From Oidiodendron maius Zn (taxonomy: Eukaryota > Ascomycota > Leotiomycetes > Myxotrichaceae), in the NCBI GenBank assembly GCA_000827325.1, contig KN832874.1, forward strand, positions 76,044 to 140,043: a DNA stretch of 64,000 nucleotides, written 5' to 3'. The notes beneath the pieces are model-generated. The model saw only the letters and a list, made by a program, of their open reading frames with translations. It was not told the DNA's origin and made no database searches. The position numbers were made by a program, and so were the translations under genes. Every line of letters starts with the position of its first letter. The first letter of the stretch is position 1. Positions 22,819 to 33,830 of the stretch are shown here, piece after piece.

Positions 22819-23421
22819 ATGGCACCACAAGTATGTACTTAAAACCGCTTTGCTGTTGGCCCGCCTATTGCAGGTTGCGGCGTGATGCAGTAGGCTAAGA
22901 TTATATTTTTTTCTAGAAGTCAGGACCCAAGGGCAAGCAAGCCAAGGTGACGACCAAGGTATGTCATCCGCATCTCTGTCTATGACATCTGTGACAGGAG
23001 AGTCATATTGGAATATGAATACAAACTAACTAGGCGTACAGTTCATCATTAACGCTTCGCAACCCGCCAGCGACAAGATCTTCGACGTCAGCGCCTTCGA
23101 GAAGTTCCTTCAGGACAAGATCAAGGTTGACGGCCGCGTTGGCAACCTCGGCGATGTTGTCGAGATCAAGCAGATTGGCGATGGCAAGATCGAGGTTACT
23201 GCCCACAAGCAATTCTCAGGAAGATACCTCAAGTACTTGTGAGTGCTATTTCCTCGGAAATTTTGGAAGCTGCTAATAAATTCTTCACTTCTAGGACAAA
23301 GAAGTTCCTCAAGAAGCAACAGCTGAGAGATTGGCTCCGAGTTGTCTCTACTTCTAAGGGTGTCTACGAACTCCGATTCTTCAACGTTGTAAACGACGAG
23401 GCTGATGAGGATGACGAATAA
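22819..23421 (+). CDS. rpl22: 60S ribosomal protein L22 (eL22)
   Basis: Large-subunit ribosomal protein of 125 residues with the usual eL22 sequence: FIINASQPASDKIFDVSAFE, then KVDGRVGNLGDVVEIKQIGDG, GRYLKYLTKKFLKKQQLRDW, and the acidic tail NDEADEDDE. Four exons: 22819-22830, 22917-22958, 23042-23238 and 23295-23421. The first coding exon is only 12 nt (MAPQ). Introns of 86, 83 and 56 nt have GT-AG ends. Early introns are typical of fungal ribosomal protein genes. The exons sum to a whole number of codons. Confidence 0.95.
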
Positions 23422-23617
23422 ATGGTTGCATACGGTCATGATGGAAAGATGGAAGGTTGAACGGCATTATAGACCTCGCTGAAATTTAATCTCCTTCGCC
23501 ATCATTTCTGTCCCATCTGCAATATGAAATACGTCTTGTGAACAGAGTGCAAACAACAGAATCTAAAGTATTTTACACATCGGCAATGGCATCCCTTAAA
23601 CTCCACGCTGGCCGTAT

Positions 23618-24720
23618 CTATGGCAATGCCCTCATAACACCCTCGAATGCCACCAGTGCCATTGCATTTGCCGGGAACGCTCGCAGGAAGCAGGGTAGGA
23701 ACCCCCTCCAATAACCTTTCCATCCACTCTCTACATACACAGCTTTAGCAGCGCTTCTCCAGTTCGGAAACCTTCTCACACCATCGTTCAGCCCACCAGC
23801 CAGTGGATCCGTCATAATTCTCTGTTTCACTACATCAGACGGATAGGACGTCAGCCAGAAGACTTGGGCGCTCAGCCCTCCGGCCCAGAAATTGATCGCA
23901 GGAGTGCTCAGATTCGTCCTTTCGGAGAGTACTCGAGTAAAGATATCATAACTTCCCCACCAGAAGAAGAAGAATCCACGAAATATCAGCGTAGCCCCAA
24001 GTCCATGAAAAACACCAGGGATGCCATGGAACTTGTATATCTTCATCGCGCAGTCAATTGGCCCTTTGTACAGCCTCTCAGACTTCTTGTTCGAGTACTG
24101 GATCTGTAGGCGGGCCTTGATATGTTCCACTGGTGCAGCAATAAAGCTCACTGTAGATCCAGCCATCACACCCGCTACGGCATGCCCGATAGTCGGCAAC
24201 TTATGGTCCGCATTTGGAGGATGGAGGTCAAAAATGTTGAGGGGAGAACCTGGTATGCGGTTGGGATTGAAGATGGTCTGGTGGAGGGTACGCCGGTAGA
24301 ATGTCAGAGAGCCCAGCATGACTGAGTCCATGAACATCCATCCTACGAGAGGAGGTGTGGCGCCTTTGTAGAGGCCGGTGAGACCTTCCTTGCGCACCGT
24401 CTGGACAAGGCATTGGAGGGGACCGGAGAATCTTGAGCGGTCGGAAGTTTGAAGGCGTACTTTTATGGTGTCAAATGGATGTCCAACTGAGAAGGAGGAG
24501 AGGTCAGCCCGGTACCGTAAATGTTGTCAAAAGATACTGCAAGGGAATATCCCATTTCGGAATCCGCATAGAACTCACCACTAAGCTTGGCGATGCCAGA
24601 AAACACTCCAGCTACAAATCCCTTATAGTTCTTGCTATTTGCCGGCTTGCCTTCTCTCACAATCACCTCCTGGCCGCCGACCCTCTGCGCTGCAGCCGCA
24701 TCCTTTATAGTTGCCGACAT
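23618..24720 (-). CDS. Mitochondrial carrier family (SLC25) protein
   Basis: Inner-membrane transporter of 336 residues with three carrier repeats. Their signature motifs are HPFDTIKVRLQ, APVEHIKARLQ and YPSDVVKQRI, each at the end of an odd-numbered helix. Other landmarks are GLYKGATPPLVGWMFMDSVM and INFWAGGLSAQVFWLTSYP. One intron at 24487-24578 joins AKLS to VGHPFD. The start is the ATG at 24718-24720 (MSATIKDAAAAQRV). The sequence fits the broad carnitine/amino-acid carrier branch (CRC1/YMC/ORT-like). I cannot fix the transported metabolite, so no symbol is given. It faces rpl22 tail to tail, with under 200 bp between. Confidence 0.88.
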
Positions 24721-25151
24721 AGGCCAAAGCCTAGCCTTAATTCTCAGAATCAGGGCCTTGTATCTGACATGAAGAATATGCGCAAGATCATCCGGTTCTG
24801 GTTTCAAGAAGCTTTCATCCACACAGCATTAGCAGAGCGTTGCCGATGTTGGGGTGTCTCTAGGCTACATTCGAGGGTCGTCCAAAATTATTAATGGAGG
24901 CTGTCGGGATATCTGCGGGTAAATGAGGAGTCTAGCTCTCGCACGCAATTGACTTTTGGCGGGCCAATTCGCACGTCTTGATACTATTTCTCTTTTGTCG
25001 ACTCTGGAAAGCTTCCAGAGGCTGCTACTCGCAGGTAGCTGGATATACGTTCTTTCAAGATGGTCTCTGCTTGAACGTTTCACCTATTTGGAAGGGATCT
25101 CTAATATCTCCATTCCTGTATCTGCCCCGCCAACCCTGAATTAACGACAGT
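24721..25151. other. Divergent intergenic region, carrier / GT8
   Basis: 430 bp holding the two promoters. No other element is recognised. Confidence 0.5.
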
Positions 25152-26193
25152 ATGGCTCAGTCGCAAAGAGTAACGGAGTCGAGGAAAGGCGAGTATAATA
25201 AATTATAAAGTGTTCTTTGGCACATATTAACCTTGTGTCAGTCTGGACCACGCTTATCACCAACACCCAGTACCTTCCGGGCCTCCTTACTCTGGACTAT
25301 AGTCTGAAGAAGCACAAGTCTAAATACCCCCTGGTGGCTCTCTATACCGACGCCTTCCCTCCGGAAGGACATGCCATTCTGGACTCGCGCGGGATTCCGA
25401 AACAGCGGACTGAATACCTCCTCCCGAAGAAAGGCAAAGACTACTCCTCGGACCCGCGCTTCTACGACTGCTGGTCCAAGTTGACGCCATTCAGCTTGGT
25501 AGGATATGACCGCGTGGTGCAGCTGGACAGCGATATGCTGGTCCTGCAGAACATGGACGAGCTCATGGATCTTGAGCTTGATCCACCGAGCATGGAGGGT
25601 AAGGGAAAGAGGGTCTTTGCAGCTGGCCACGCATGCGTTTGTAATCCACTGAAGAAGCCCCATTATCCTCGGAACTGGTGAGCTGCGTCTGAGTGCAAGT
25701 TCTGTGGGGTATAAATCTGATGACGACTAGGATTCCAGATAACTGTGCCTTTACCAGCCAGCATTCCACTCCTGAAATCGCTCAAACTAGAGGTGCAGAC
25801 CCTGCCGTAGGGCCTCTAGGATTCATGAACGGGGGTCTCCAAGTTGTCAATCCTTCAAACGCGGTTTACAGCCTGATCTTGCAGCACTTAGAATCCGATG
25901 CGGTCATCGACATGGATTTTGCCGATCAATCATTGCTGTCAGAACTCTTTCGAGGATGCTGGGTGCCTCTCCCATATATCTACAATGCACTGAAGACCTT
26001 GAGACGGGAAGGTGTCCATGCGGAGATCTGGAGAGATGATAAGGTAAAGAATATCCATTATATCCTAGCTCCCAAACCTTGGGATGAGATGGATGCAGAA
26101 GGGAATAATATATCCGCTGACCCTACTCATGCTTGGTGGGTGGATGTAAATAAGGAGAGATTGGTGATGGAGCTGGAGAAGGGAATAAAATAA
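25152..26193 (+). CDS. Glycosyltransferase family 8 (glycogenin/galactinol-synthase-like)
   Basis: A 311-residue UDP-sugar-dependent glycosyltransferase of the GT8 GT-A fold. The N-terminus has VWTTLITNTQYLPGLLTLDYSLKK. The metal-binding DxD motif is in VVQLDSDMLVLQNMDEL. The second conserved block is GFMNGGLQVVNPS, followed by DQSLLSELF and HYILAPKPW. The ATG at 25152 (MAQSQRVTESRK) joins to VWTTL only if the intron 25189-25241 uses a GC donor (GCGAGT) with a normal AG acceptor; no GT donor gives the right phase. The second intron is 25678-25730. It has no transmembrane segment, so the enzyme is probably cytosolic. The acceptor is unknown: glycogenin-like self-glucosylation or galactinol-type synthesis are both possible. 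Confidence 0.87.
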
Positions 26194-26452
26194 TTACATT
26201 TAGACATTATTAGAGGCTGTTCATCTCGGTGCTGTGTAGAGTAATATCCCAAACATGACTTGCTTAGACACCCTTGCATTACTATACAGGGCGGCAGGCA
26301 CTCCATCTTAATGCCGAGGCCATATATCTTGAGGGTATCATTATGTACTATTTATAACTTATGCTCGTCGCTATGCAGCCTATATACTCCATCCCGAAAG
26401 TATACCATTTGCTCTGACGCCGACCATGTAGTACAAACTCTAACAATCCATC

Positions 26453-29400
26453 TTACATGCCACTATCAACTTCAATAAGCCAAGCCCTGGCAAGATCTTT
26501 CGCTAAGCCAAGCCTTAGTATCCGAAGAACATCCTCCGCCGAAGTGTTCGTTGAGATTCCATGCCTCCAGTCCCATCCACGCTTGATATTTCCTTTAACC
26601 AGGATCCCGCTACTTCGCATAGATTGCTTCAATTGAGAGGCTAACATAGAACTGCCAGTCATGGAAAAGCTACTTGCTCCACTCATATCCGAGGTAGTTT
26701 TTTTAAGAAGGTCCGCTGGAGTAGAGCCTTTCAAGCCTTGCGCAAAGGTGATTGCAGCCTCCAAGAACGTGGTGCAATCCTCGCGCACCCTTGAGCTCAC
26801 AGTTTGGACATCCTCGATGGCTTTGAGGAGAATGTTGATTTGTGGCACTGTAAGAACTGAGTTTGGTTGATTGACAAAGACCATAGCTTCGCCCAGTAAC
26901 GCGAGGAGGAATTTTACGCCCACAATCGCTCCCCGTTCTGCATCGTACAAGCCACCTCGGATATTGTCATCGGAACTCGTAATGACTGCTAGCAATGCGG
27001 AAGCTGCCACCCGTTTCCGCACGGCAGCAGCCATCTTTGGCTTCCCTCCTCGCTGAACTTCTTCGTCCCGCAAAGTATAAAATTTGCGAAGAGTGGCATA
27101 ACCGCTAAGCATCTTATGCAGTAATTCTGCAGCTTCCAGGTCCATCCTTGAGAGTTCACTTAATGTGTCTTTTGGAGCAGATATTAGGCGTTCCAAGCAA
27201 CTATCTAACTCAGACTCTGGCGGGTATGCCGTGGACTGTAGTAAACAAATTGACATGAGTCCATCAAGAACTTTCTTGACTTTCTCTGAGTTGTGTGAAA
27301 GAGCATAGTACCACAACGATCCACCAAAATTGTGTGTATCGTTATCACGCTCAAGACGCTCAGCATACAACTGGAGTCGGTCAGCATCGGTTGGCATCAA
27401 ATATGACTTTCTTACCTCAGCGGCATTTTCGGCATGTCCAGTCATGCCAATATCATTAAGTAGTCTCCAAAGTTTGTCGACGGTTGTGGAGGAATCGAGT
27501 GACAGGTCCTTCAAGAACTCCCTCACCATCTCTTCTGAGCGACTAGCAGAATCGAGCCTTCCAAGCACTGCAATAGATAGCTCCCATCCTTCCCTTGTGA
27601 TACCTCCAGCGTTCAATTGTCGTCGGCGAGCCAAAGACTTGGCGTAGGTAATAAGAGTTTGATCCTTTACACTATCGTTATTTCTAGCGATAGGATTTAT
27701 CCCGAGCAGATCCATATCCTCTGAATCTAGGCTGTCCAAGTCGATAAGGCTCTGCGAATCAGCATGTGGCAACCACCCAGCAAGAGATGCAACCTCCGCA
27801 ACTGCAGAAGAAACAGGTCCAGACCACGCTCGTAAGAATCCCACCACTGCTTCATTGTCGCCCTCAAGGAGTGACGCTAATCCAACTTCAATCGGATCAA
27901 GCGTGTTGACTTGAAAGTCAGTCGATTCTGCTGTGGCAGACTCAAAAGCTCGACCAAGTTTTCGAAGGTATATCTCGTCGTCAGAGTCTTTGGTGGTAGA
28001 GCGACGATTTGTCTGAGATTTGCCGAGGGCTAATCGTCTATCTTCCTTACTTTCATCCCACCAGACGAGTAACCCGACTGTGGCTTCGCACCAGTCCGTG
28101 GCATTTGCGAGGATTTCGTTAGAATCTCCCATAATCAGGTTATAAAGCGTAATAAGGTTCTGATATATGTCCCAAGGAACCTGACTTTCTGCTTTCTTCG
28201 CATTTTTAGAATAGGTCCCCGTCCGGCCGGCGTGGGAGTCCCCAAAGCCACCAAGGTCGACTGCTTCGGGTTCATAACTACTATTGTCTCCGCCTTCAGC
28301 AAAACTTTTCAAATCCTGCAAGGCTTGCGCGATTCTAAGCCTGAAGAGTGTCCAATCGCTTCCTCTGATATTCCAGTCACCGTGTACAGCTGGACATTGC
28401 GAAAGTACATGGTACGCAGCGCCAACGGCCCTCTCCACATTAGAAAGAGCTACCCCAGAATATCCAACTTGGTTGTGTTGATCTCGAGTGCCGTCCATCC
28501 CAACCCATGCATGTCTCCATCCTGCATTCTTCATAATATTGACCACTGCTACTACTTTCCCGCGAAGCACACCATTCAACACGGTATCCCAGAAGGATCG
28601 ATGATTGGCCGGACTTGGTCTATGCGCTTGAACTTCCTCAAACTGGTATAGATAAGGGTCATGATGCTCATCCATCCACTCTAGCATGATTTGTGGTAAG
28701 GGCTTGATCTTGGGAGTAAACGACTTTGGGTCCAAGGTTTGGGGATGATGAATCTGCAAAGCAAGACCAGCAAGGAAGTTCGCCTTCTCAAAGTTAGATG
28801 CCTTGAGTCCCGGTCCAATAGCAGTGGTATATTCCTCGGAATCAACCACTTTAGTCGCCTTTTGATAGCTTGTCCAAAGTTTTGTGAGTTCGCTAGGTAT
28901 GATGGCTAGAGCTTGCGTGAGTTGATCTTCATTATCGGTCGCTCCAATACCCTCATCATACAGCCGTGTAATTATCGATTCCGTGCTAAGTATCAGGTCG
29001 CTTGATTCCTCGACGGGCGGAATGCCCATTTGCGCGTACATATCCTTCGCAATCTTCCCATATACTGAAGGCTTAGGCGAGGCCGAGAATGAGTCGTTCA
29101 TACTCATTAACTCTATCCTACTATCTCTCAATGCAGGCGGTGTTGCTAACATGAAATCCGAGTTGTCGTGTTGGTTGTAGTCTCCGCTGTTCAGCCGCGA
29201 CATAGGCATATCCCTCTGGTACGCATCCATATCTTCATCCTCGTCATATTCTCCATCTTGGTCTGACATTGGATCGCCCTCTTCGTCGCCATAATTCTCA
29301 TCACCTTTCTCATCAATATACTCGGATCCTTCCTCGTACCCATCTTCGGGATAGCCGCTCCGTGTAGAGTATGCGTTGCGAAGATTTGATCGACGCGGTT

Positions 29401-29719
29401 GCGCAGGTGATCGCATAAAGCCAGTCGGAGGAGATGATTGTTGGTTATTGAACTTGGACATCGAGGGTTCGAAAGTGCTCCGCTTGGAAAAGGATAGTGG
29501 CTTCACAGGATTTGCGGCACTGAGGGTGGAGCTGCCAAGGTATGACAATGGAGGAGCCCCTGCGGGAGTAAAGGACCCTGTTGACGACGGCGGAGGTCCA
29601 GCTGGGGTGGTAGAAGGATTTGAAGCCGCAAAGGAGAAAATATTGCCGCCATGGCCTGATCGTCTGTCTGGCGTAGACGGAGCTGGGCTCGAGGAGAACG
29701 GAACCTCGTAGCCAGACAT
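26453..29719 (-). CDS. nup85: Nuclear pore complex protein, Nup85-type
   Basis: A 1088-residue single-exon protein. The first 250 residues are low-complexity (Ser/Pro/Gly-rich, then an acidic stretch GDENYGDEEGDPMSDQDGE). The rest is an alpha-helical solenoid, as in scaffold nucleoporins of the Y (Nup84/Nup107) complex. The block PAVHGDWNIRGSDWTLFRLRIAQAL resembles the conserved middle of fungal Nup85 proteins; this assignment is from memory of the family and is less sure than the broad nucleoporin call. The start is the ATG at 29717-29719 (MSGYEVPFSSSPAPSTPDRR). It is divergent from gamma-tubulin over a 310 bp shared promoter. Confidence 0.68.
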   Translation of the reverse strand: MSGYEVPFSSSPAPSTPDRRSGHGGNIFSFAASNPSTTPAGPPPSSTGSFTPAGAPPLSYLGSSTLSAANPVKPLSFSKRSTFEPSMSKFNNQQSSPPTGFMRSPAQPRRSNLRNAYSTRSGYPEDGYEEGSEYIDEKGDENYGDEEGDPMSDQDGEYDEDEDMDAYQRDMPMSRLNSGDYNQHDNSDFMLATPPALRDSRIELMSMNDSFSASPKPSVYGKIAKDMYAQMGIPPVEESSDLILSTESIITRLYDEGIGATDNEDQLTQALAIIPSELTKLWTSYQKATKVVDSEEYTTAIGPGLKASNFEKANFLAGLALQIHHPQTLDPKSFTPKIKPLPQIMLEWMDEHHDPYLYQFEEVQAHRPSPANHRSFWDTVLNGVLRGKVVAVVNIMKNAGWRHAWVGMDGTRDQHNQVGYSGVALSNVERAVGAAYHVLSQCPAVHGDWNIRGSDWTLFRLRIAQALQDLKSFAEGGDNSSYEPEAVDLGGFGDSHAGRTGTYSKNAKKAESQVPWDIYQNLITLYNLIMGDSNEILANATDWCEATVGLLVWWDESKEDRRLALGKSQTNRRSTTKDSDDEIYLRKLGRAFESATAESTDFQVNTLDPIEVGLASLLEGDNEAVVGFLRAWSGPVSSAVAEVASLAGWLPHADSQSLIDLDSLDSEDMDLLGINPIARNNDSVKDQTLITYAKSLARRRQLNAGGITREGWELSIAVLGRLDSASRSEEMVREFLKDLSLDSSTTVDKLWRLLNDIGMTGHAENAAEVRKSYLMPTDADRLQLYAERLERDNDTHNFGGSLWYYALSHNSEKVKKVLDGLMSICLLQSTAYPPESELDSCLERLISAPKDTLSELSRMDLEAAELLHKMLSGYATLRKFYTLRDEEVQRGGKPKMAAAVRKRVAASALLAVITSSDDNIRGGLYDAERGAIVGVKFLLALLGEAMVFVNQPNSVLTVPQINILLKAIEDVQTVSSRVREDCTTFLEAAITFAQGLKGSTPADLLKKTTSDMSGASSFSMTGSSMLASQLKQSMRSSGILVKGNIKRGWDWRHGISTNTSAEDVLRILRLGLAKDLARAWLIEVDSGM

Positions 29720-30029
29720 CGTAGGAGCAGGCGATGAAAGAAGCTATTGGCCCATGCAGCAAAGACCAAACAAGCCAACTATAAATTATACGTCTTTGTG
29801 CTCGCTAGAGATGGGTTGTGTCGGAGGATTGGAATTGTGTATTTACTTCTTTGTTGTCAAGCCGAGCTTTCGCTGCGCAAAACCCAAGCAGGCGGGAACT
29901 AGCGCGGAACCTAAACGCGTCCCCCTGGACCTACGACGCGAGATATGAGAGCAGAACTTCCCCAACACACGATATAAAAGAGGTAATTTTGGCTCAGCTC
30001 CACACCTGTTGACCATCGATGATACGATA
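29720..30029. promoter_or_regulatory. Shared promoter, nup85 / gamma-tubulin
   Basis: A 310 bp gap between divergent starts. No specific site is recognised. Confidence 0.45.
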
Positions 30030-31771
30030 ATGCCAAGGTGCTTCACTTTAGTCCCTGATGTTGACCATCTCTAATAGAGTCCCAGAGAAATTATCACGGT
30101 TCAGGCCGGTCAGTGCGGCAACAGCAGTATGTCTTCCTGACCCCGCTTGTCCATATCCACACTCTCGATCGCCTACTAATGGTGGTCACCTTGCAGTTGG
30201 TAGCCAGTTCTGGCAGCAATTGTGCCAGGAGCATGGCATAAGCCAAGATGGGAATCTAGAGGACTTTGCGACAGAGGGTGGGGACAGGAAAGATGTGTTC
30301 TTTTATCAGTCTGATGATACGCGATACATCCCCCGTGCCATCTTGATCGACTTAGAGCCTCGTGTATGTGTCATTACTTTATGGAATAGGTCGTAGCATA
30401 TGTCTAAGTGCTAATGATTGATGGCAAGGTTATAAACGGAATCCAATCGGGGCCATACAAGAACATCTACAACCCAGAAAACTTCTTTGTGGGCAAAAGC
30501 GGAGCTGGGGCTGCGAACAATTGGGGAGATGGTTACCAAACTGGAGAGCTTGTTCATGAAGACATCATGGAAATGATTGATCGAGAGGCAGATGGAAGCG
30601 ACTCGCTTGAGGTATGTTCAGATCACATTATCCTAATGGAGAGACAAATACTAATCTATATAAGGGCTTCATGATGCTTCATTCAATAGCAGGAGGTACT
30701 GGATCAGGTCTGGGCTCGTTTCTCCTGGAAAGGCTGAACGACCGATTCCCCAAGAAACTCATTCAGACGTATTCAGTGTTTCCCGACACGACAAACTCTG
30801 GTGACGTTGTTGTCCATCCTTACAACAGTCTACTTTCGATGCGAAGATTAACCCAGAATGCCGATTCGGTCGTTGTTCTTGATAACGGCGCATTGTCCCG
30901 TATTGCAGCTGATAGATTGCACGTCCAAGAGCCGTCATTTCAGCAGACAAATCAGCTCGTTAGTTGTTTTCTGCATGGACTCTTGTCATCCATTACTGAC
31001 AAACTACGCAGGTATCTACTGTGATGTCAGCTAGTACTACAACCCTCCGGTATCCAGGTTACATGCACAATGACCTGGTCAGCATTGTTGCGTCCTTAAT
31101 CCCCACCCCGCGGTGCCACTTCCTCATGACCTCATACACTCCCTTTACGGGTGATAGCGTTGAGCAAGCTAAGACTGTTCGCAAGACGACTGTTCTAGAC
31201 GTGATGCGACGGTTGCTCCAGCCCAAAAATAGAATGGTTTCTACCATTCCAGGCAAAAAGAGCTGCTATATATCGATTCTAAATGTCATCCAGGGGGACG
31301 TTGATCCTACAGATGTTCACAAGAGTCTCCTCCGCATCAGAGAGCGCAGACTTGCTACCTTTATTCCTTGGGGTCCAGCAAGCATTCAAGTAGCCCTGAC
31401 GAAGAAAAGTCCATATATTCCCATGAATCATCGAGTCAGTGGCCTTATGCTGGCAAACCACACCAGTATCGCTACGGTGAGTCTGTCATCCTGGGGTGAA
31501 GTTGTCTTTTGAGCTAAATTCCAATTTTTCTCAGCTTTTTAAACGAATCGTTCGGCAGTACGATGGAATGCGGAAGCGAAATGCATTTATAGAGACCTAC
31601 AAGAAGACAGCTCCATTTTCGGAGAACCTCAACGAGTTTGACGAGGCGAGAGAGGTTGTGACAGATCTCATTACGGAGTATGAAGCCGCAGAAGATGCAG
31701 ACTACTTAAATCCTGATGCAGCTGGAGCGACGGCTGCAGCGGGAGAAACGGGAGATAAAAGGTTGCCCTGA
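30030..31771 (+). CDS. mipA: Gamma-tubulin
   Basis: Microtubule-nucleating tubulin of the spindle pole body. It starts [23 protein letters not shown], spliced from an 8-nt first exon (30030-30037), then 30086-30126 and 30197-30363. Later exons carry the tubulin signature GGTGSGLGS (about 30692), the SVFPDT and PYNSLLSM blocks, [15 protein letters not shown], and the gamma-specific C-terminal half ([15 protein letters not shown]-like [18 protein letters not shown]). It ends in an Ala/Gly-rich tail. About six introns are needed; an intron-rich 5' end is usual for fungal gamma-tubulin. Full length, no defect seen. Symbol follows the A. nidulans gene name. Confidence 0.95.
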
Positions 31772-32219
31772 ATCATTGTGGGATTTGTGGATATCAGGAA
31801 TAGGGCATTTTTGGAGTCAGGCATGTAAGTGGAGATATTATGCTTGGCAAGGCGGCGTCTAATGGATTAATGATACCAACTGCCCTGTTATTTTATCCCG
31901 TAAAAGTTGATGAGAAACTACTGTTATAGCTAGAACGTCATCGCTGAGGCCATAAGTCGATCCCTTTTACTTTCCTTAGCTAGTGCAGCTAGGAGGAGGT
32001 ATGATCAGCCCAGGGGATTAAATAAGAAACGTCATGGAATAACCATACCGCTGCTGTGGTTAAAAAAGCTCCTGAGCTCCCGGCTTAGTCTATTCCATCT
32101 TGCATAATACAAAGCTTCTCACGAGTTGGGGGGCTACTTCAATTACCTGCGGAAGCATAAGATATCTTTTCTATCAAACCAATCCTCGCAACATACATCT
32201 CTTACCCGTCAATTTTAAT
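31772..32219. other. Intergenic, nothing recognised
   Basis: It holds the 3' flank of gamma-tubulin and the promoter of the small gene at 32220. No gene or repeat is seen. Confidence 0.5.
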
Positions 32220-32516
32220 ATGCCTCGTCAGAAAAGTAAGGCAGAGATCATCGACGAGCGCAAAGCCAAACTTCCTCTCCCAGAAGACCCTCCTGTTGCG
32301 TCAGATTGGAATTCGGCAGACGAACGCAATGTCAATATTGCTAGGGGTTCAAAAGACAGTGAAATTGCCACTCGCGCTGCAGCCGAAACGTCCATCACTG
32401 GCGTGATGCCGCCAGTTACAGAGGGAAGCGGTATTAGAGAAGAAAGGCAAGCTGATTTAAATGAGATCGGGAGGGAGGTCGAAGTGGATTTGCTTACGCC
32501 TAAAAGAGAGAGATAG
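32220..32516 (+). CDS. Small hydrophilic conserved fungal protein, function unknown
   Basis: A 98-codon frame from the ATG at 32220: MPRQKSKAEIIDERKAKLPL, then PEDPPVASDWNSADERNVNI. It is highly charged, without hydrophobic core, cysteine or signal peptide, so probably disordered. The PEDPPVASDWNSAD block resembles small conserved ascomycete proteins with no assigned role. The 3' end could be altered by an unseen intron. It lies in tandem with another hydrophilic protein gene at 32964. Confidence 0.6.
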   Translation: MPRQKSKAEIIDERKAKLPLPEDPPVASDWNSADERNVNIARGSKDSEIATRAAAETSITGVMPPVTEGSGIREERQADLNEIGREVEVDLLTPKRER

Positions 32517-32963
32517 ATATGATCCAAGAATAGCATTGATATTCGTACCCATACCAGATGCAAAGGAATACGTACTGCTACCAACCTATTTTACTTATCG
32601 TGGTTTCTCGGTCGTCTTCGAGACAGTAGACCCTCGGTTTCGCGAATTTGCCTGTATCCCCTCGCCCTTAGGTCTAACAAAATATAACGAGTTTCTTCGC
32701 CACAAGGAAACTAATTTACAAAATAGCAGGAGATATATTGTGCAGTTGTCCTTCCATTTGCTACTCTCTCAGTGATGGATCGGTTCCATCAGGTCGATCA
32801 GTGGCAACATGACGTCACATCGGTTGAAGATCAGATGGTTGTCTCCAGACGGATGGGATATGTATACAGCGCGAAGAATCGTTGCTGAACCCTTCCTGAA
32901 TTCCTCATTCTTGCGTTAATATAATCTGCAAAAAATAGGCTGATTCACCAAGAACTGCTAATA
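32517..32963. other. Intergenic, nothing recognised
   Basis: 450 bp between the two hydrophilic-protein genes. No other gene is supported. Confidence 0.45.
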
Positions 32964-33654
32964 ATGAAAGGAACAAAGGTCATAAACCTCCCTTTATATA
33001 TACTAAAGAGAAGCGTCGCTGTCATTAATATCACTGGCACCACTTCCTCTAACACGGTAACAGGTTTACGACCCCCATGCTATCATTCAGGAGAAGCCGG
33101 GTCCCATAACTGCAGATTCATTAGCAGCAGAGTCCAGTAAAACCGGAGGATCGTTTAGCAAGAACCCAAACAGCGAGCCTCAAAGCGTTACCGGTGCCCA
33201 CAGTACCTTCACTAACACGGACACTTCCGGAGCTACTCGCTTGGATCCAGCTTCAGACGCTGAAGCTCGTATGGCGCAGAATGATTGGGCGGAGGAACGG
33301 AAGTTAAGCGGAGGTGTACTAAAAAAATACGATGCTCCAGGGGATTCTGATATGATATCGAGGAGCTCCGAGAAGACTTCCGAATCAGCGAATGACGCAG
33401 GAAGGCATGAGACCAATCCATATGAGCGGTTTCGTAAACCAAAGGGTAAAAATCTACAAGAGGGGGGTTTTGATAGTGATGCGAAGAATAATGCGAGTTT
33501 CCACTCCGACATAGGAACAGAGAATGATCCAAGTCGGGAGGCGGAGTATAAGTTTGAGACGCTGAACGCTGATGGCGATGTTGGAATTCCAAGGCAGAGA
33601 AGAATCTCAGGTGGAGCTCGATACAATGCCTTAGATAATGAAGCTGCGGCATGA
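32964..33654 (+). CDS. Conserved fungal hydrophilic protein, function unknown
   Basis: A 201-residue protein from a 15-nt first exon (MKGTK), intron 32979-33063, and a long second exon beginning VYDPHAIIQEKPGPITADSL. Conserved-looking blocks are AESSKTGGSFSKNPNSEPQS, STFTNTDTSGATRLDPASDA, NDWAEERKLSGG, and PKGKNLQEGGFDSDAKNNAS followed by GTENDPSREAEYKF. It has no hydrophobic segment and looks mostly disordered, like stress-associated hydrophilins, but no function is known to me. Similar block order occurs in other ascomycete proteins. The intron donor GTCATA is weak, so the first exon is the uncertain part. Confidence 0.7.
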
Positions 33655-33830
33655 TGTGGACGGTAAAGGGACTAGGCCAATGTACAGCGGACATTTGGAT
33701 CTTGAATTTTGATTCCTATCAGGTGAAATTATAGGCCAGGTATTTATATCATATTGACTTTGTAGTCTTCGTGTCTTGTATTTGAACGCCATCGCAATGC
33801 TTTTGTATCCAATTACGCTTTCTCGCTCGA

